The notes under the pieces were generated by a model. It saw nothing but the letters and a program-made list of their open reading frames with translations. It did not search any database and was not told the DNA's origin. The position numbers and the translations under genes are program-made. Positions 1 through 5,067 of a DNA stretch of 5,067 nucleotides are shown piece after piece. The stretch comes from CAYRGQ01 sp964444885 (lineage in GTDB: Bacteria; Bacteroidota; Bacteroidia; Sphingobacteriales; Sphingobacteriaceae): contig CAYUIZ010000176.1 of the NCBI GenBank assembly GCA_964444885.1, positions 1 through 5,067 of the forward strand. Reading direction: 5' to 3'. Each line of letters starts with the position of its first letter. Position 1 is the stretch's first letter.

Positions 1-2
1 GC

Positions 3-80
3 TGTGCTGACGGGGTGCCCTGCTCGCGCGAGGAGCATCAGGCAAACCGCCGGACGATGGTCACCGTGCTGGATTTTTAG
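3..80 (+). CDS. C-terminal end of an OmpA-family outer-membrane/peptidoglycan-binding protein (partial, 5' end outside window)
   Basis: Only the last 25 codons and the TAG stop are present. The frame reads CADGVPCSREEHQANRRT followed by MVTVLDF. In Bacteroidota, OmpA-like domains (PF00691) commonly end in a Cys-x-Asp-Gly-Val-x-Cys segment, then an acidic stretch, then HQxNRRT and a short hydrophobic strand. The two cysteines, five residues apart, and the NRRT motif are all visible. The NRRT arginines lie in the part of the domain that contacts peptidoglycan. The protein would tether the outer membrane to the cell wall. The N-terminal architecture (barrel, TPR/WD40 repeats or lipoprotein) lies outside the window. 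A terminator follows 22 bp after the stop, so this ends its transcription unit. The identification rests on a short motif; the family is likely, the exact member unknown. Confidence 0.75.
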   Translation, partial: CADGVPCSREEHQANRRTMVTVLDF

Positions 81-102
81 CCCTGTATACCCGATAAACA
101 AC

Positions 103-130
103 GCCCTGTGCTGACCGCGCAGGGCTTTTT
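103..130 (+). terminator. Rho-independent terminator after the OmpA-family gene
   Basis: A 9-bp stem (103-111 with 117-125, containing one G-U pair) closes a 5-base loop and is followed directly by five T residues (126-130). It lies 22 bp past the TAG stop at 78-80, on the same strand. It separates the OmpA-family gene from the beta-barrel gene, which has its own promoter. Confidence 0.85.
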
Positions 131-228
131 GCGTTGGATTCGGTGCCATTCAGGCCACGGAACATGCCTGCTCAGCCTTGCTTTCGTACGATTGACTAAG
201 CATTTGGGCCGGTTCGCCAACTTAGGCC

Positions 229-259
229 TTGGTTGGGGTGGCCACCCGCCGTAGTTTTG
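229..259 (+). promoter_or_regulatory. Bacteroidota-type promoter of the beta-barrel gene
   Basis: TAGTTTTG at 252-259 matches the Bacteroidota -7 consensus TAnnTTTG exactly. TTGG at 229-232 serves as the -33 element with a 19-bp spacer; TTGG at 233-236 is an alternative with a shorter spacer. Transcription should start near 263-266, leaving a leader of about 20 bases before the ATG at 286. The leader is strongly A-rich and has no Shine-Dalgarno sequence, as is usual for highly translated genes in this phylum. Confidence 0.75.
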
Positions 260-285
260 TACCAACAAATAAAAAAGAAAGAAAC

Positions 286-876
286 ATGAAAAAATTATTC
301 TTTACAATGATTGCAGGTCTGGGCTTAGTAACCGTGGCGAATGCCCAAAGCACAGACAAAGGAACGATTATGTTGGGCGGAAATGTATCGTATCAGTACA
401 ACAACGTGGTTGACGTTGACGGCAATAGGCAAGGATACGCCATTGTACCCCAGGCAGGTTACTTTGTGCAGGACAACGTTGCGCTTGGATTGGCTATCGG
501 ATACGCCGGCACTACCATCAAGAACGCCGCGGATATTAAAACAGTTTCGGGCGAGTTCATGGTTTCGCCTTTCGCACGCCTTTACAAAGGTGACGGCGAC
601 TTGAAATTCTTCGGACAGCTGTCCGTTCCGATGGGCTGGGGCACCCAGAAAATAGACGGCGACAAAATTGCTTCAACTGAGCGTTATGGCGTTGCGATCT
701 CTCCAGGTGTTGCATACTTCCCAACAAGCAAAATCGGCATCGAATTGGCCGTACGCGGATTGTACTATGAGTACGATTCCCGTAAGCCGGAAAACGGCAC
801 TAAAGTAGGTTCTAACGAGTTCGGTCTGAACGCAAATTCATTTGCTCCTACTGTTGGCGTTAGCTTCTACTTTTAA
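286..876 (+). CDS. Small outer-membrane beta-barrel protein (porin-like, OMP_b-brl family)
   Basis: This 196-residue protein has a clear Sec signal peptide: MKK, a hydrophobic core (residues 4-17) and an Ala-Asn-Ala site before Gln21, so the mature protein starts near residue 21. The rest shows alternating polar/hydrophobic strands rich in Gly, Tyr and aromatic residues, including YFVQDNVALGLAIGY in the first third, a pattern common in Bacteroidota outer-membrane beta-barrel domains (PF13505/PF13568). It ends in VGVSFYF; a terminal Phe is the usual signal for recognition by the barrel-assembly machinery. The length fits a single barrel of about eight strands with no extra domain. The start at 286 is chosen because the signal peptide begins there and the A-rich leader precedes it; the frame stays open upstream to a TTG at 229, but that extension would encode the promoter. 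It forms a single-gene unit. The ligand or transport role cannot be read from sequence. Confidence 0.9.
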   Translation: MKKLFFTMIAGLGLVTVANAQSTDKGTIMLGGNVSYQYNNVVDVDGNRQGYAIVPQAGYFVQDNVALGLAIGYAGTTIKNAADIKTVSGEFMVSPFARLYKGDGDLKFFGQLSVPMGWGTQKIDGDKIASTERYGVAISPGVAYFPTSKIGIELAVRGLYYEYDSRKPENGTKVGSNEFGLNANSFAPTVGVSFYF

Positions 877-910
877 TCGCAAACAATTTAGTTTTTGTAG
901 TTAAGTAAGC

Positions 911-948
911 TTTTGCCCCGGCCGCTGTAAGGGTGGTCCGGGGCAAAA
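911..948 (+). terminator. Strong hairpin after the beta-barrel gene, probable terminator
   Basis: An 11-bp perfect inverted repeat (911-921, TTTTGCCCCGG, with 938-948) encloses a 16-base loop, 34 bp after the TAA stop. The GC core is strong, but no T-run follows the 3' arm on either strand; the A/T pairs are inside the stem. It could terminate transcription, stabilise the 3' end of the abundant barrel mRNA, or both. Strand assignment follows the upstream gene. Confidence 0.55.
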
Positions 949-991
949 TGCGTTAATCGGCAGTAGGATGCCCGGCTCATTTTCCGTATAA

Positions 992-1022
992 TTGGCATTG
1001 CCGTTACAGTTGATGATATTTG
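992..1022 (+). promoter_or_regulatory. Probable Bacteroidota-type promoter of the kinase/regulator operon
   Basis: GATATTTG at 1015-1022 matches the -7 consensus TAnnTTTG at five of the six fixed positions (G instead of T at the first). TTGG at 992-995 gives a 19-bp spacer, the same arrangement as the promoter at 229-259. The predicted transcription start falls at about 1026, the position of the likely ATG, so the mRNA may have little or no 5' leader. The match is not perfect, hence moderate confidence. Confidence 0.5.
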
Positions 1023-1025
1023 TAC

Positions 1026-2120
1026 ATGCGGATAAGATTCCCTCTTAAAGAATTGATTAGGTACAGCCTAGCCCTATCGGTGTCCATTGCCGTGTTTGTG
1101 GCGCTGATTATCTATTCGCATGACCTAAATCTGTCAACGAGTATCTCCAGGGGCCTGGTGAGCGGATTTGTCCTGCTGTACACCTCGGCAGTGAGCATCA
1201 TCCTCATCGTTTTCTTTGAGCGACGGCGCGCGACGGACTCTTCCCGCATGCGGTGGCTGCGGCTTGTTCTGGGAAGCTTAGTGAGCATCCTCATGATGCT
1301 TTTCTATCATCTTTTGCGCTTGTGGGGCGAGCGGTACGGGCTGATTCCCGAAAATTTGCAGGTCTCCGCCCAGATGCACGCGCTGCAGCCCTGGCAAATG
1401 CTCTTGTTGATATCGATTCCATCGCTGATGGTGTATGGCTTGGTACACCTGCTTCACAATTTCATCCTGCTGCACTACCTGAAAACCCGCACGGAACTGG
1501 AAGTTTCGCTCTTGCGGTCGGCCAATGCGGAAACCACGAATGAACTGCTCCGCCAGCAAATCCAGCCCCACTTTTTGTTCAACGCGCTAAACGTACTGAA
1601 GTCGCTCATCAAGCAAAATCCAAAAACGGCAGAAGCCTACCTACTGCGGCTTTCCGACTTTTTGCGGTCATCGCTGAGCCAGCAGAAGAAAAGGCTGGCC
1701 ACCGTCAGGGAGGAGGTAAAGCTGTGCCAGGATTACCTGGAGATGCAGAAAATGCGCTTCGGCGAGGCGCTGTCCTGCAGCTTTGACGTGCCGGACAACT
1801 ATTTGGACGGCGTGCTTCCGTTCTTTTCCCTTCAGCCATTGGCTGAAAATGCGATTAAGCACAACCAGCTGACCGACGAAGCGCCGCTGCGCATTCGGGT
1901 GGAGGCTACCGACGGGCTGATTACGGTCAAAAACAACCTGCAACGGCGAGCTGACGTCGAAGGGTCAACGGGTAGCGGCCTGGCCAATCTCTCGGAGCGG
2001 TATCGCCGGTTCTCCGGCGAGCCGATGAAGATAAGCGAAGATGGCAGTACGTTCGCGGTGACCTTACGCATTCGACTGAACGATGGTGGCCGGCGACCCA
2101 AGCCCCCCAGACCGCGGTAA
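1026..2120 (+). CDS. LytS/YehU-type sensor histidine kinase, four membrane helices
   Basis: This 364-residue inner-membrane kinase should autophosphorylate on a His and pass the phosphate to the LytTR regulator 26 bp downstream. Four hydrophobic segments (about residues 15-30, 44-64, 78-97 and 125-150) form the N-terminal half; no large extracytoplasmic sensor domain is present, so the signal is probably sensed in or near the membrane. The His_kinase domain (PF06580) begins near residue 170 and carries RQQIQPHFLFNALN, with phospho-acceptor His182. The ATPase part has an N-box QPLAENAIKHN (270-280, Asn275) and a glycine-rich GSGLANLSERY (316-326). The canonical DxGxG box is replaced by VKNN, which is usual in this family. 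The last dozen residues are basic and proline-rich. ATG 1026 is preferred over TTG 1020, two codons upstream and inside the promoter element; no Shine-Dalgarno is visible. The stimulus is unknown. Confidence 0.93.
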   Translation: MRIRFPLKELIRYSLALSVSIAVFVALIIYSHDLNLSTSISRGLVSGFVLLYTSAVSIILIVFFERRRATDSSRMRWLRLVLGSLVSILMMLFYHLLRLWGERYGLIPENLQVSAQMHALQPWQMLLLISIPSLMVYGLVHLLHNFILLHYLKTRTELEVSLLRSANAETTNELLRQQIQPHFLFNALNVLKSLIKQNPKTAEAYLLRLSDFLRSSLSQQKKRLATVREEVKLCQDYLEMQKMRFGEALSCSFDVPDNYLDGVLPFFSLQPLAENAIKHNQLTDEAPLRIRVEATDGLITVKNNLQRRADVEGSTGSGLANLSERYRRFSGEPMKISEDGSTFAVTLRIRLNDGGRRPKPPRPR

Positions 2121-2146
2121 ATTTCCCTCACCCCGATACAAGACTG

Positions 2147-2905
2147 ATGAATATCGTAATCATAGAAGATGAAAAACTAACCGCAAAAGACCTGGAAGAG
2201 GTAATCTTGGAGGTGGCGCCGTCAGCAACGATTGACGCGGTCCTGTATTCCGTAAAGCAGGCGGTAAATTACTTGGGCAAGAACCCTGCGCCGGACTTGA
2301 TTTTTAGCGACATCCAGTTGGGCGACGGCTTAAGTTTTGATATTTTCGACACCCTCGCCATCAAAACGCCGATTGTGTTCTGCACGGCCTACGATGAGTA
2401 TGCCCTTCATGCGTTTCGGTTAAACGGGATTGATTACGTGCTCAAGCCTTTCACGCAAGAGGCCGTGAAGGCCGCGCTCGACAAGTATAAGGATTTGTCC
2501 GAAGCCTTTTCCGGCAGTACCGATTCGGTAAGCGAAATACAGCGCTTGCTTAAGGAGATGAAACCCACCGCCTCGACGAGCATTCTGGTCAACCACCGGG
2601 AAAAAATCATCCCCATAAAAATAACGGATATCGCCATATTCTACATCGAAAACCAAGCGACCCGTTTGCTGACCCTGGACGGAACCGTGTACTACCTGAA
2701 CAAGACGCTCGATCAGCTTGAACAGCAATGCGGCGACAATTTCTTCCGCGCCAACCGCCAATTCCTGATTAACCGCGAGGCAATAAGCGATGCGTCGCAC
2801 CATTTATCGCGGAAGTTCTCCGTGCATTTGAAAGTTCCTTTCGAGCATACCATCACCATCAGCCGGGATAAGCTGAAGGATTTTCTGGAGTGGCTGGCGG
2901 GATAA
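2147..2905 (+). CDS. LytR/AlgR-family response regulator (REC-LytTR)
   Basis: This 252-residue cytoplasmic transcription factor is the partner of the upstream kinase. The receiver domain (about 1-120) shows all the key residues: acidic pair Glu7-Asp8, phospho-acceptor Asp55 in FSDIQL, Thr80 in FCTAYDEYA and Lys100 in VLKPF. A linker of about 20 residues (121-142) leads to a LytTR DNA-binding domain (PF04397) from about 143 to the end. It begins with ILVNHREKIIPI and contains IFYIEN and the hallmark FFRANRQFLIN (199-209). LytTR domains bind DNA through beta-strands and usually recognise paired direct repeats. The ATG at 2147 starts directly at the first receiver strand (MNIVIIEDE), and the 26-bp gap to the kinase holds no promoter or terminator, so the two genes should be cotranscribed. 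Length and motifs are complete. Target genes cannot be read from the window; autoregulation or control of nearby envelope genes is only a guess. Confidence 0.94.
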   Translation: MNIVIIEDEKLTAKDLEEVILEVAPSATIDAVLYSVKQAVNYLGKNPAPDLIFSDIQLGDGLSFDIFDTLAIKTPIVFCTAYDEYALHAFRLNGIDYVLKPFTQEAVKAALDKYKDLSEAFSGSTDSVSEIQRLLKEMKPTASTSILVNHREKIIPIKITDIAIFYIENQATRLLTLDGTVYYLNKTLDQLEQQCGDNFFRANRQFLINREAISDASHHLSRKFSVHLKVPFEHTITISRDKLKDFLEWLAG

Positions 2906-3065
2906 GCTGTGTTACGGATGGGTCGTGATGCCTCGGCCGAATCCGCTAGCGCCCAATGCAGGGGGTAAAAAGGTGGCGTTTTCCCGTTATCGAGTACCGA
3001 CAATAGCCGCCTAAACACCACACTCGGCCTTGAGCCAAACTTCCGCACACAAGATAGATGAATGG

Positions 3066-3093
3066 AAAAAGCCCCACATGGTGTGAGGCTTTT
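3066..3093 (-). terminator. Terminator of the tRNA-Val transcript
   Basis: Arms 3067-3078 and 3082-3093 form a 12-bp stem around a 3-base loop, 4 bp beyond the tRNA 3' end. In the minus-strand RNA position 3086/3074 is a U-G wobble, so the stem is continuous and ends in a run of five U (3070-3066). In the plus-strand RNA the same position is an A-C mismatch, though a short T-run (3090-3093) is present. It is therefore best assigned to the tRNA but may partly stop readthrough from the convergent regulator gene, which has no other visible terminator. Confidence 0.8.
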
Positions 3094-3096
3094 CTG

Positions 3097-3171
3097 TGGG
3101 AGATACTGGGTTCGAACCAGTGACCCCCTGCTTGTAAGGCAGGTGCTCTGAACCAGCTGAGCTAATCTCCC
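3097..3171 (-). tRNA. tRNA-Val, anticodon TAC (reads GTA, probably other GTN codons)
   Basis: The reverse complement folds as a complete 75-base cloverleaf. It has acceptor arms GGGAGAT/ATCTCCC, D-arm GCTC/GAGC with GG in the loop, anticodon stem CCTGC/GCAGG, and anticodon loop CTTACAA giving TAC. The variable loop has five bases, and the T-arm ACTGG/CCAGT carries the TTCGAAC loop. The discriminator is A at 3097, which fits valine tRNAs. CCA is not encoded (CAG follows the discriminator), so CCA must be added by the nucleotidyltransferase. It has its own promoter and terminator and stands alone rather than in a tRNA cluster. No repeat of its 3' end and no integrase is visible nearby, so nothing marks it as a used integration site. 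Confidence 0.97.
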
Positions 3172-3223
3172 TTTTTTGCCCTGTCGTCGGACCAAAATCC
3201 GGTGCTGGGGTGATTTGGGACTG

Positions 3224-3253
3224 CAAATATAGTGCAGATTACCGACATTCAAA
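3224..3253 (-). promoter_or_regulatory. Strong Bacteroidota-type promoter of tRNA-Val
   Basis: On the minus strand TATATTTG (3231-3224) matches the TAnnTTTG -7 element exactly, and TTTG (3253-3250) lies 18 bp upstream as the -33 element. The predicted start is near 3220, giving a 5' leader of about 49 bases before the mature tRNA at 3171. This is the best promoter match in the window, as expected for a stable RNA gene. A 5-bp inverted repeat (3221-3225 with 3233-3237) brackets the -7 element; it may be chance. Confidence 0.8.
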
Positions 3254-3302
3254 ATTATTTTTAACATTTCTTACGGTGGCCTGCGCAAAGCCCTGTACCG
3301 GT

Positions 3303-3346
3303 GCTGCAAAGCCCCCGCCAAGGTTATTTACACCAGGCTTTGCAGC
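3303..3346 (-). repeat. 11-bp inverted repeat spanning the stop codon of the TPR-HTH gene
   Basis: GCTGCAAAGCC at 3303-3313 is perfectly complementary to 3336-3346, with a 22-base loop that contains the TAA stop (3330-3328). One arm lies in the last codons (Leu-Gln-Ser), the other just past the gene. No T-run follows on the minus strand. GCAAAGCCC is repeated directly at 3285-3293 and 3306-3314, so the coding arm could pair with either copy. It may be a 3'-end hairpin or terminator; the role is uncertain. Confidence 0.5.
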
Positions 3347-4830
3347 CAGACGTGCAAGTCGGCATCTTGTGGTATTTCGAGCTTTTTGCGGAGCCTGTAC
3401 TTTCTGATTTGCACGGACTTGGGCTGTATGTAGGTGAAGCGCGCGATGTCTTTGGACGAGAGGTTGAGGTAAATGAGCGCACAAAGGTTTAGTTCGGTAT
3501 TCACTAATTTGGGATTGATGGCCATCAGCTTGGTGATAAATTCCGGGTACACTTCCTGGAACCGCGTTAAAAACGACGAATCGTTTTCTTTAGCCAGTTG
3601 CAGTACTTCGTCAAAGGCTGTGTTAACTTTCTGTTCCAGGGTTTTGGTCTCGCGTTGCTGCTGGCGGATGATGTCTGCCTGAGCTTCCAGCAAGGCCTCG
3701 CGGGCCGCCTTTTTCTTCAGGTAGGTGTATCGCAACCCGATGATAACCAAAATAGCGAGCACGAGCAACCCGCCGAAGATCAAGTACATCCTGAGCCGGG
3801 CCTGGGCGTACTCTTTTTCTTTTTGGCGCAGGAACTGCTCGACGGGGACGCTCAGCGCCCGCCTCTCCGCACGCTTAAGGCTATCGTCGATGTGGACGTA
3901 TCGGGTTCTGTACTCCAAGGCATTTTCCCGGTCTCCAGCCCGCTCGTAGGCATTGGCTAGGCTCTCGTAGGCGAGGCGCACGCGCTCGGGCATGTTGGTC
4001 TTGTTGGCCAAATTCAGCGCTTCGTGGTAATGGTACAGCGCGCTGTCGTATTGGAGCTGGTATTCGTAGTAGTATCCATAGCTTTGGGTGATAATGGCAT
4101 CGATCAGGACCAAGGCCGAATCGCGCCCCAGCAGCTTGCTCGCGGCGTGTAAGTGGTGCAGGGCGCTATCCGGATTTTCCTTGTAATCCAAGTAGCTGAT
4201 TGCCATACGGCCGTGGCCGGTGGGCAAGGGGTAAATCCGTAACAACTGCTGCAGCGTCTCGAATTCGGATGCCAAATCGCCACGCATGCGGGCTACCATT
4301 GCCTTGTTGTAATAGACGTTGGATAGCTGTTCGGCATGTTGCGGCCCAGTGCCTTCCAACTCCCGGACGGCCTTGTCAAAATGTGCGGACGCCTCCTGAT
4401 AGAAGCCCAAGGCCATGTAGCCCCGGCCATACACGTTGTATAGACGCGCCTGCAGGGGTTTGTCCGTTGCCGTATACCGTTGTTTCTGAGCGAGATCGGC
4501 ATACCGAAGCGCTTCCTCGTATTTCCCGATGGCCAACATGGCCGTGGCCGTGAGCTGGTACCCGATGGCAATGCCTTTGGCGTGGCCGAGCTGTTCGGAT
4601 GCTTGGATGGTTTCGAGTTGGGTCAGCATCATCGCCTCGAAATCGTCGCCCCAAGCATGGTAGGGTAGTGCCTGAATACTGTCGATTTCGGCAATGCTGT
4701 ATGGCTGGGCATGCCCGATGCGCGGAAGGAAGGCTGTGGCCCACACGGTGATTAGGCCCATCAGGAATCCCCGTAAGGTGTTCCTGACAACGGGCAATGT
4801 AACGGCTTGGCTTGGTAAAAGGATGCGCAT
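3328..4830 (-). CDS. Membrane-anchored TPR protein with C-terminal LuxR-like HTH (one-chain transmembrane regulator)
   Basis: This 500-residue protein belongs to a Bacteroidota family of TPR/HTH regulators. A long N-terminal signal sequence (hydrophobic 21-35, likely cleavage after GHA41) would export the TPR part. Tetratricopeptide repeats fill about 88-318; clearest are 88-117 (AIGKYEEALRYADLAQ), 128-158 (ALGFYQEASAHFDKAV), 246-275 (YDSALYHYHEALNLA) and 284-310, with degenerate ones between. A single membrane helix (348-366) is followed by basic residues (YLKKKAAR), then a Gln/Glu-rich coiled coil (372-412). The C-terminus (419-484) has the family pattern FxxxYPEFxxKL, LCALIYLNLSSKDIARF and SVQIRKYRLRKKL, an HTH resembling LuxR/GerE domains. 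Predicted topology places the TPRs in the periplasm and the HTH in the cytoplasm, so periplasmic binding could directly alter DNA binding. ATG 4830 gives a basic n-region; no Shine-Dalgarno or good promoter is visible upstream. It appears monocistronic. Target genes are unknown. Confidence 0.88.
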   Translation of the reverse strand: MRILLPSQAVTLPVVRNTLRGFLMGLITVWATAFLPRIGHAQPYSIAEIDSIQALPYHAWGDDFEAMMLTQLETIQASEQLGHAKGIAIGYQLTATAMLAIGKYEEALRYADLAQKQRYTATDKPLQARLYNVYGRGYMALGFYQEASAHFDKAVRELEGTGPQHAEQLSNVYYNKAMVARMRGDLASEFETLQQLLRIYPLPTGHGRMAISYLDYKENPDSALHHLHAASKLLGRDSALVLIDAIITQSYGYYYEYQLQYDSALYHYHEALNLANKTNMPERVRLAYESLANAYERAGDRENALEYRTRYVHIDDSLKRAERRALSVPVEQFLRQKEKEYAQARLRMYLIFGGLLVLAILVIIGLRYTYLKKKAAREALLEAQADIIRQQQRETKTLEQKVNTAFDEVLQLAKENDSSFLTRFQEVYPEFITKLMAINPKLVNTELNLCALIYLNLSSKDIARFTYIQPKSVQIRKYRLRKKLEIPQDADLHVWLQSLV

Positions 4831-5008
4831 CGTCAGAAAGCGTTTAGTTCTTGGTTAGTCACTCAGAACGATTCGATTACCCACGGGCGGGAAATGCATC
4901 CGCACTTCCCAGACGTATCAGGTTGTTTTAGGCGGCTATGTTTTCTTGCTGGAAAGCGGTTTTAACCTGTTTGGCAAAGATCCGGCGAAACAGCTTTCTT
5001 ACACATGG

Positions 5009-5030
5009 AAAAAAAGAGCCGTCTTCTCTT
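5009..5030 (-). terminator. Weak terminator-like hairpin plus T-run near the right edge
   Basis: On the minus strand AAGAG (5030-5026) and CTCTT (5018-5014) can pair around a 7-base loop, followed by more T residues; the T-run at 5015-5009 is seven long. The stem is short with only two G-C pairs, so this is a weak candidate. If real, it would end a minus-strand gene lying mostly beyond position 5067 and isolate it from the TPR-HTH gene. The rest of 4831-5067 shows no gene or convincing promoter. Confidence 0.3.
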
Positions 5031-5067
5031 AGCTAAAATAGGAAGAAAACTTGAATGTCCCACTATT

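Noticed and set aside
229..285. N-terminal extension of the barrel protein to a TTG at 229
   Set aside because: The extra 19 codons would encode the -33/-7 promoter and the A-rich leader and would bury a textbook signal peptide; the ATG at 286 is the natural start.
1278..1571. Antisense and alternate-frame open frames inside the kinase, regulator and TPR-HTH genes
   Set aside because: These are shadows of well-supported genes; none has a leader, a promoter or a recognisable domain.
3097..3171. tRNA-Val as attachment site of an integrated element
   Set aside because: No second copy of the tRNA 3' end, no integrase and no change of gene style was seen on either side within the window.
2713..3267. 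184-codon open frame on the minus strand
   Set aside because: It overlaps the response regulator gene antisense and runs straight through the tRNA-Val and its terminator; its translation contains the tRNA sequence and resembles no protein family.
4831..5008. Promoter of the TPR-HTH gene
   Set aside because: Candidates on the minus strand (TACGTCTG at 4917-4910, GATCTTTG at 4982-4975) deviate from TAnnTTTG and lack a TTG at the right distance upstream; neither is convincing.
5055..5067. ATG at 5055 as the start of a plus-strand gene
   Set aside because: Only four codons are visible and no promoter match lies upstream; it cannot be told from chance.
1..5067. CRISPR array, insertion sequence, toxin-antitoxin pair or defence genes
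   Set aside because: No regularly spaced repeats, transposase motifs, terminal inverted repeats or small paired genes were seen; every substantial coding region is explained by ordinary envelope and signalling families.

Overview
The window reads as chromosomal DNA of a Bacteroidota bacterium of roughly balanced GC content; I cannot place it more precisely than phylum. Four things support this. Two promoters match the Bacteroidota -7 element TAnnTTTG exactly, each with a TTG-type -33 element 18-19 bp upstream, and a third is a near match. The genes lack Shine-Dalgarno sequences, and one has an A-rich leader instead. The protein families are typical of the phylum: an OmpA-type C-terminus, a small outer-membrane beta-barrel, a four-helix LytS-type kinase with a LytTR regulator, and a membrane-anchored TPR protein with a C-terminal helix-turn-helix (HTH). 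The beta-barrel also ends in phenylalanine.

Layout, left to right. Bases 3-80 (+) hold the last 25 codons of an OmpA-family protein, followed by a good intrinsic terminator (103-130). A promoter (229-259) drives a 196-residue secreted beta-barrel protein (286-876, +), followed by an 11-bp perfect hairpin (911-948). A second promoter (992-1022) abuts the start of a sensor histidine kinase (1026-2120, +). Its LytTR-type response regulator (2147-2905, +) follows 26 bp later, so the two almost certainly form one operon and one two-component system. The regulator has no recognisable terminator before the convergent tRNA unit.

On the minus strand, a tRNA-Val (anticodon TAC, 3097-3171) has its own strong promoter (3224-3253) and a terminator (3066-3093) that pairs better in the minus-strand transcript. 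Upstream of it on the same strand lies a 500-residue protein (3328-4830): signal peptide, periplasmic TPRs, one membrane helix, cytoplasmic coiled coil and HTH. It looks like a single-chain transmembrane transcription regulator. An 11-bp inverted repeat spans its stop codon. Bases 4831-5067 hold no clear gene, only a weak minus-strand terminator-like hairpin near the edge.

Two independent envelope-to-transcription signalling devices (the LytS/LytTR pair and the TPR-HTH protein) flank the tRNA, with outer-membrane proteins on the left. Nothing in the window requires a new system. The more unusual points are a possibly leaderless kinase transcript, the one-protein transmembrane regulator, and the hairpin across its stop codon.
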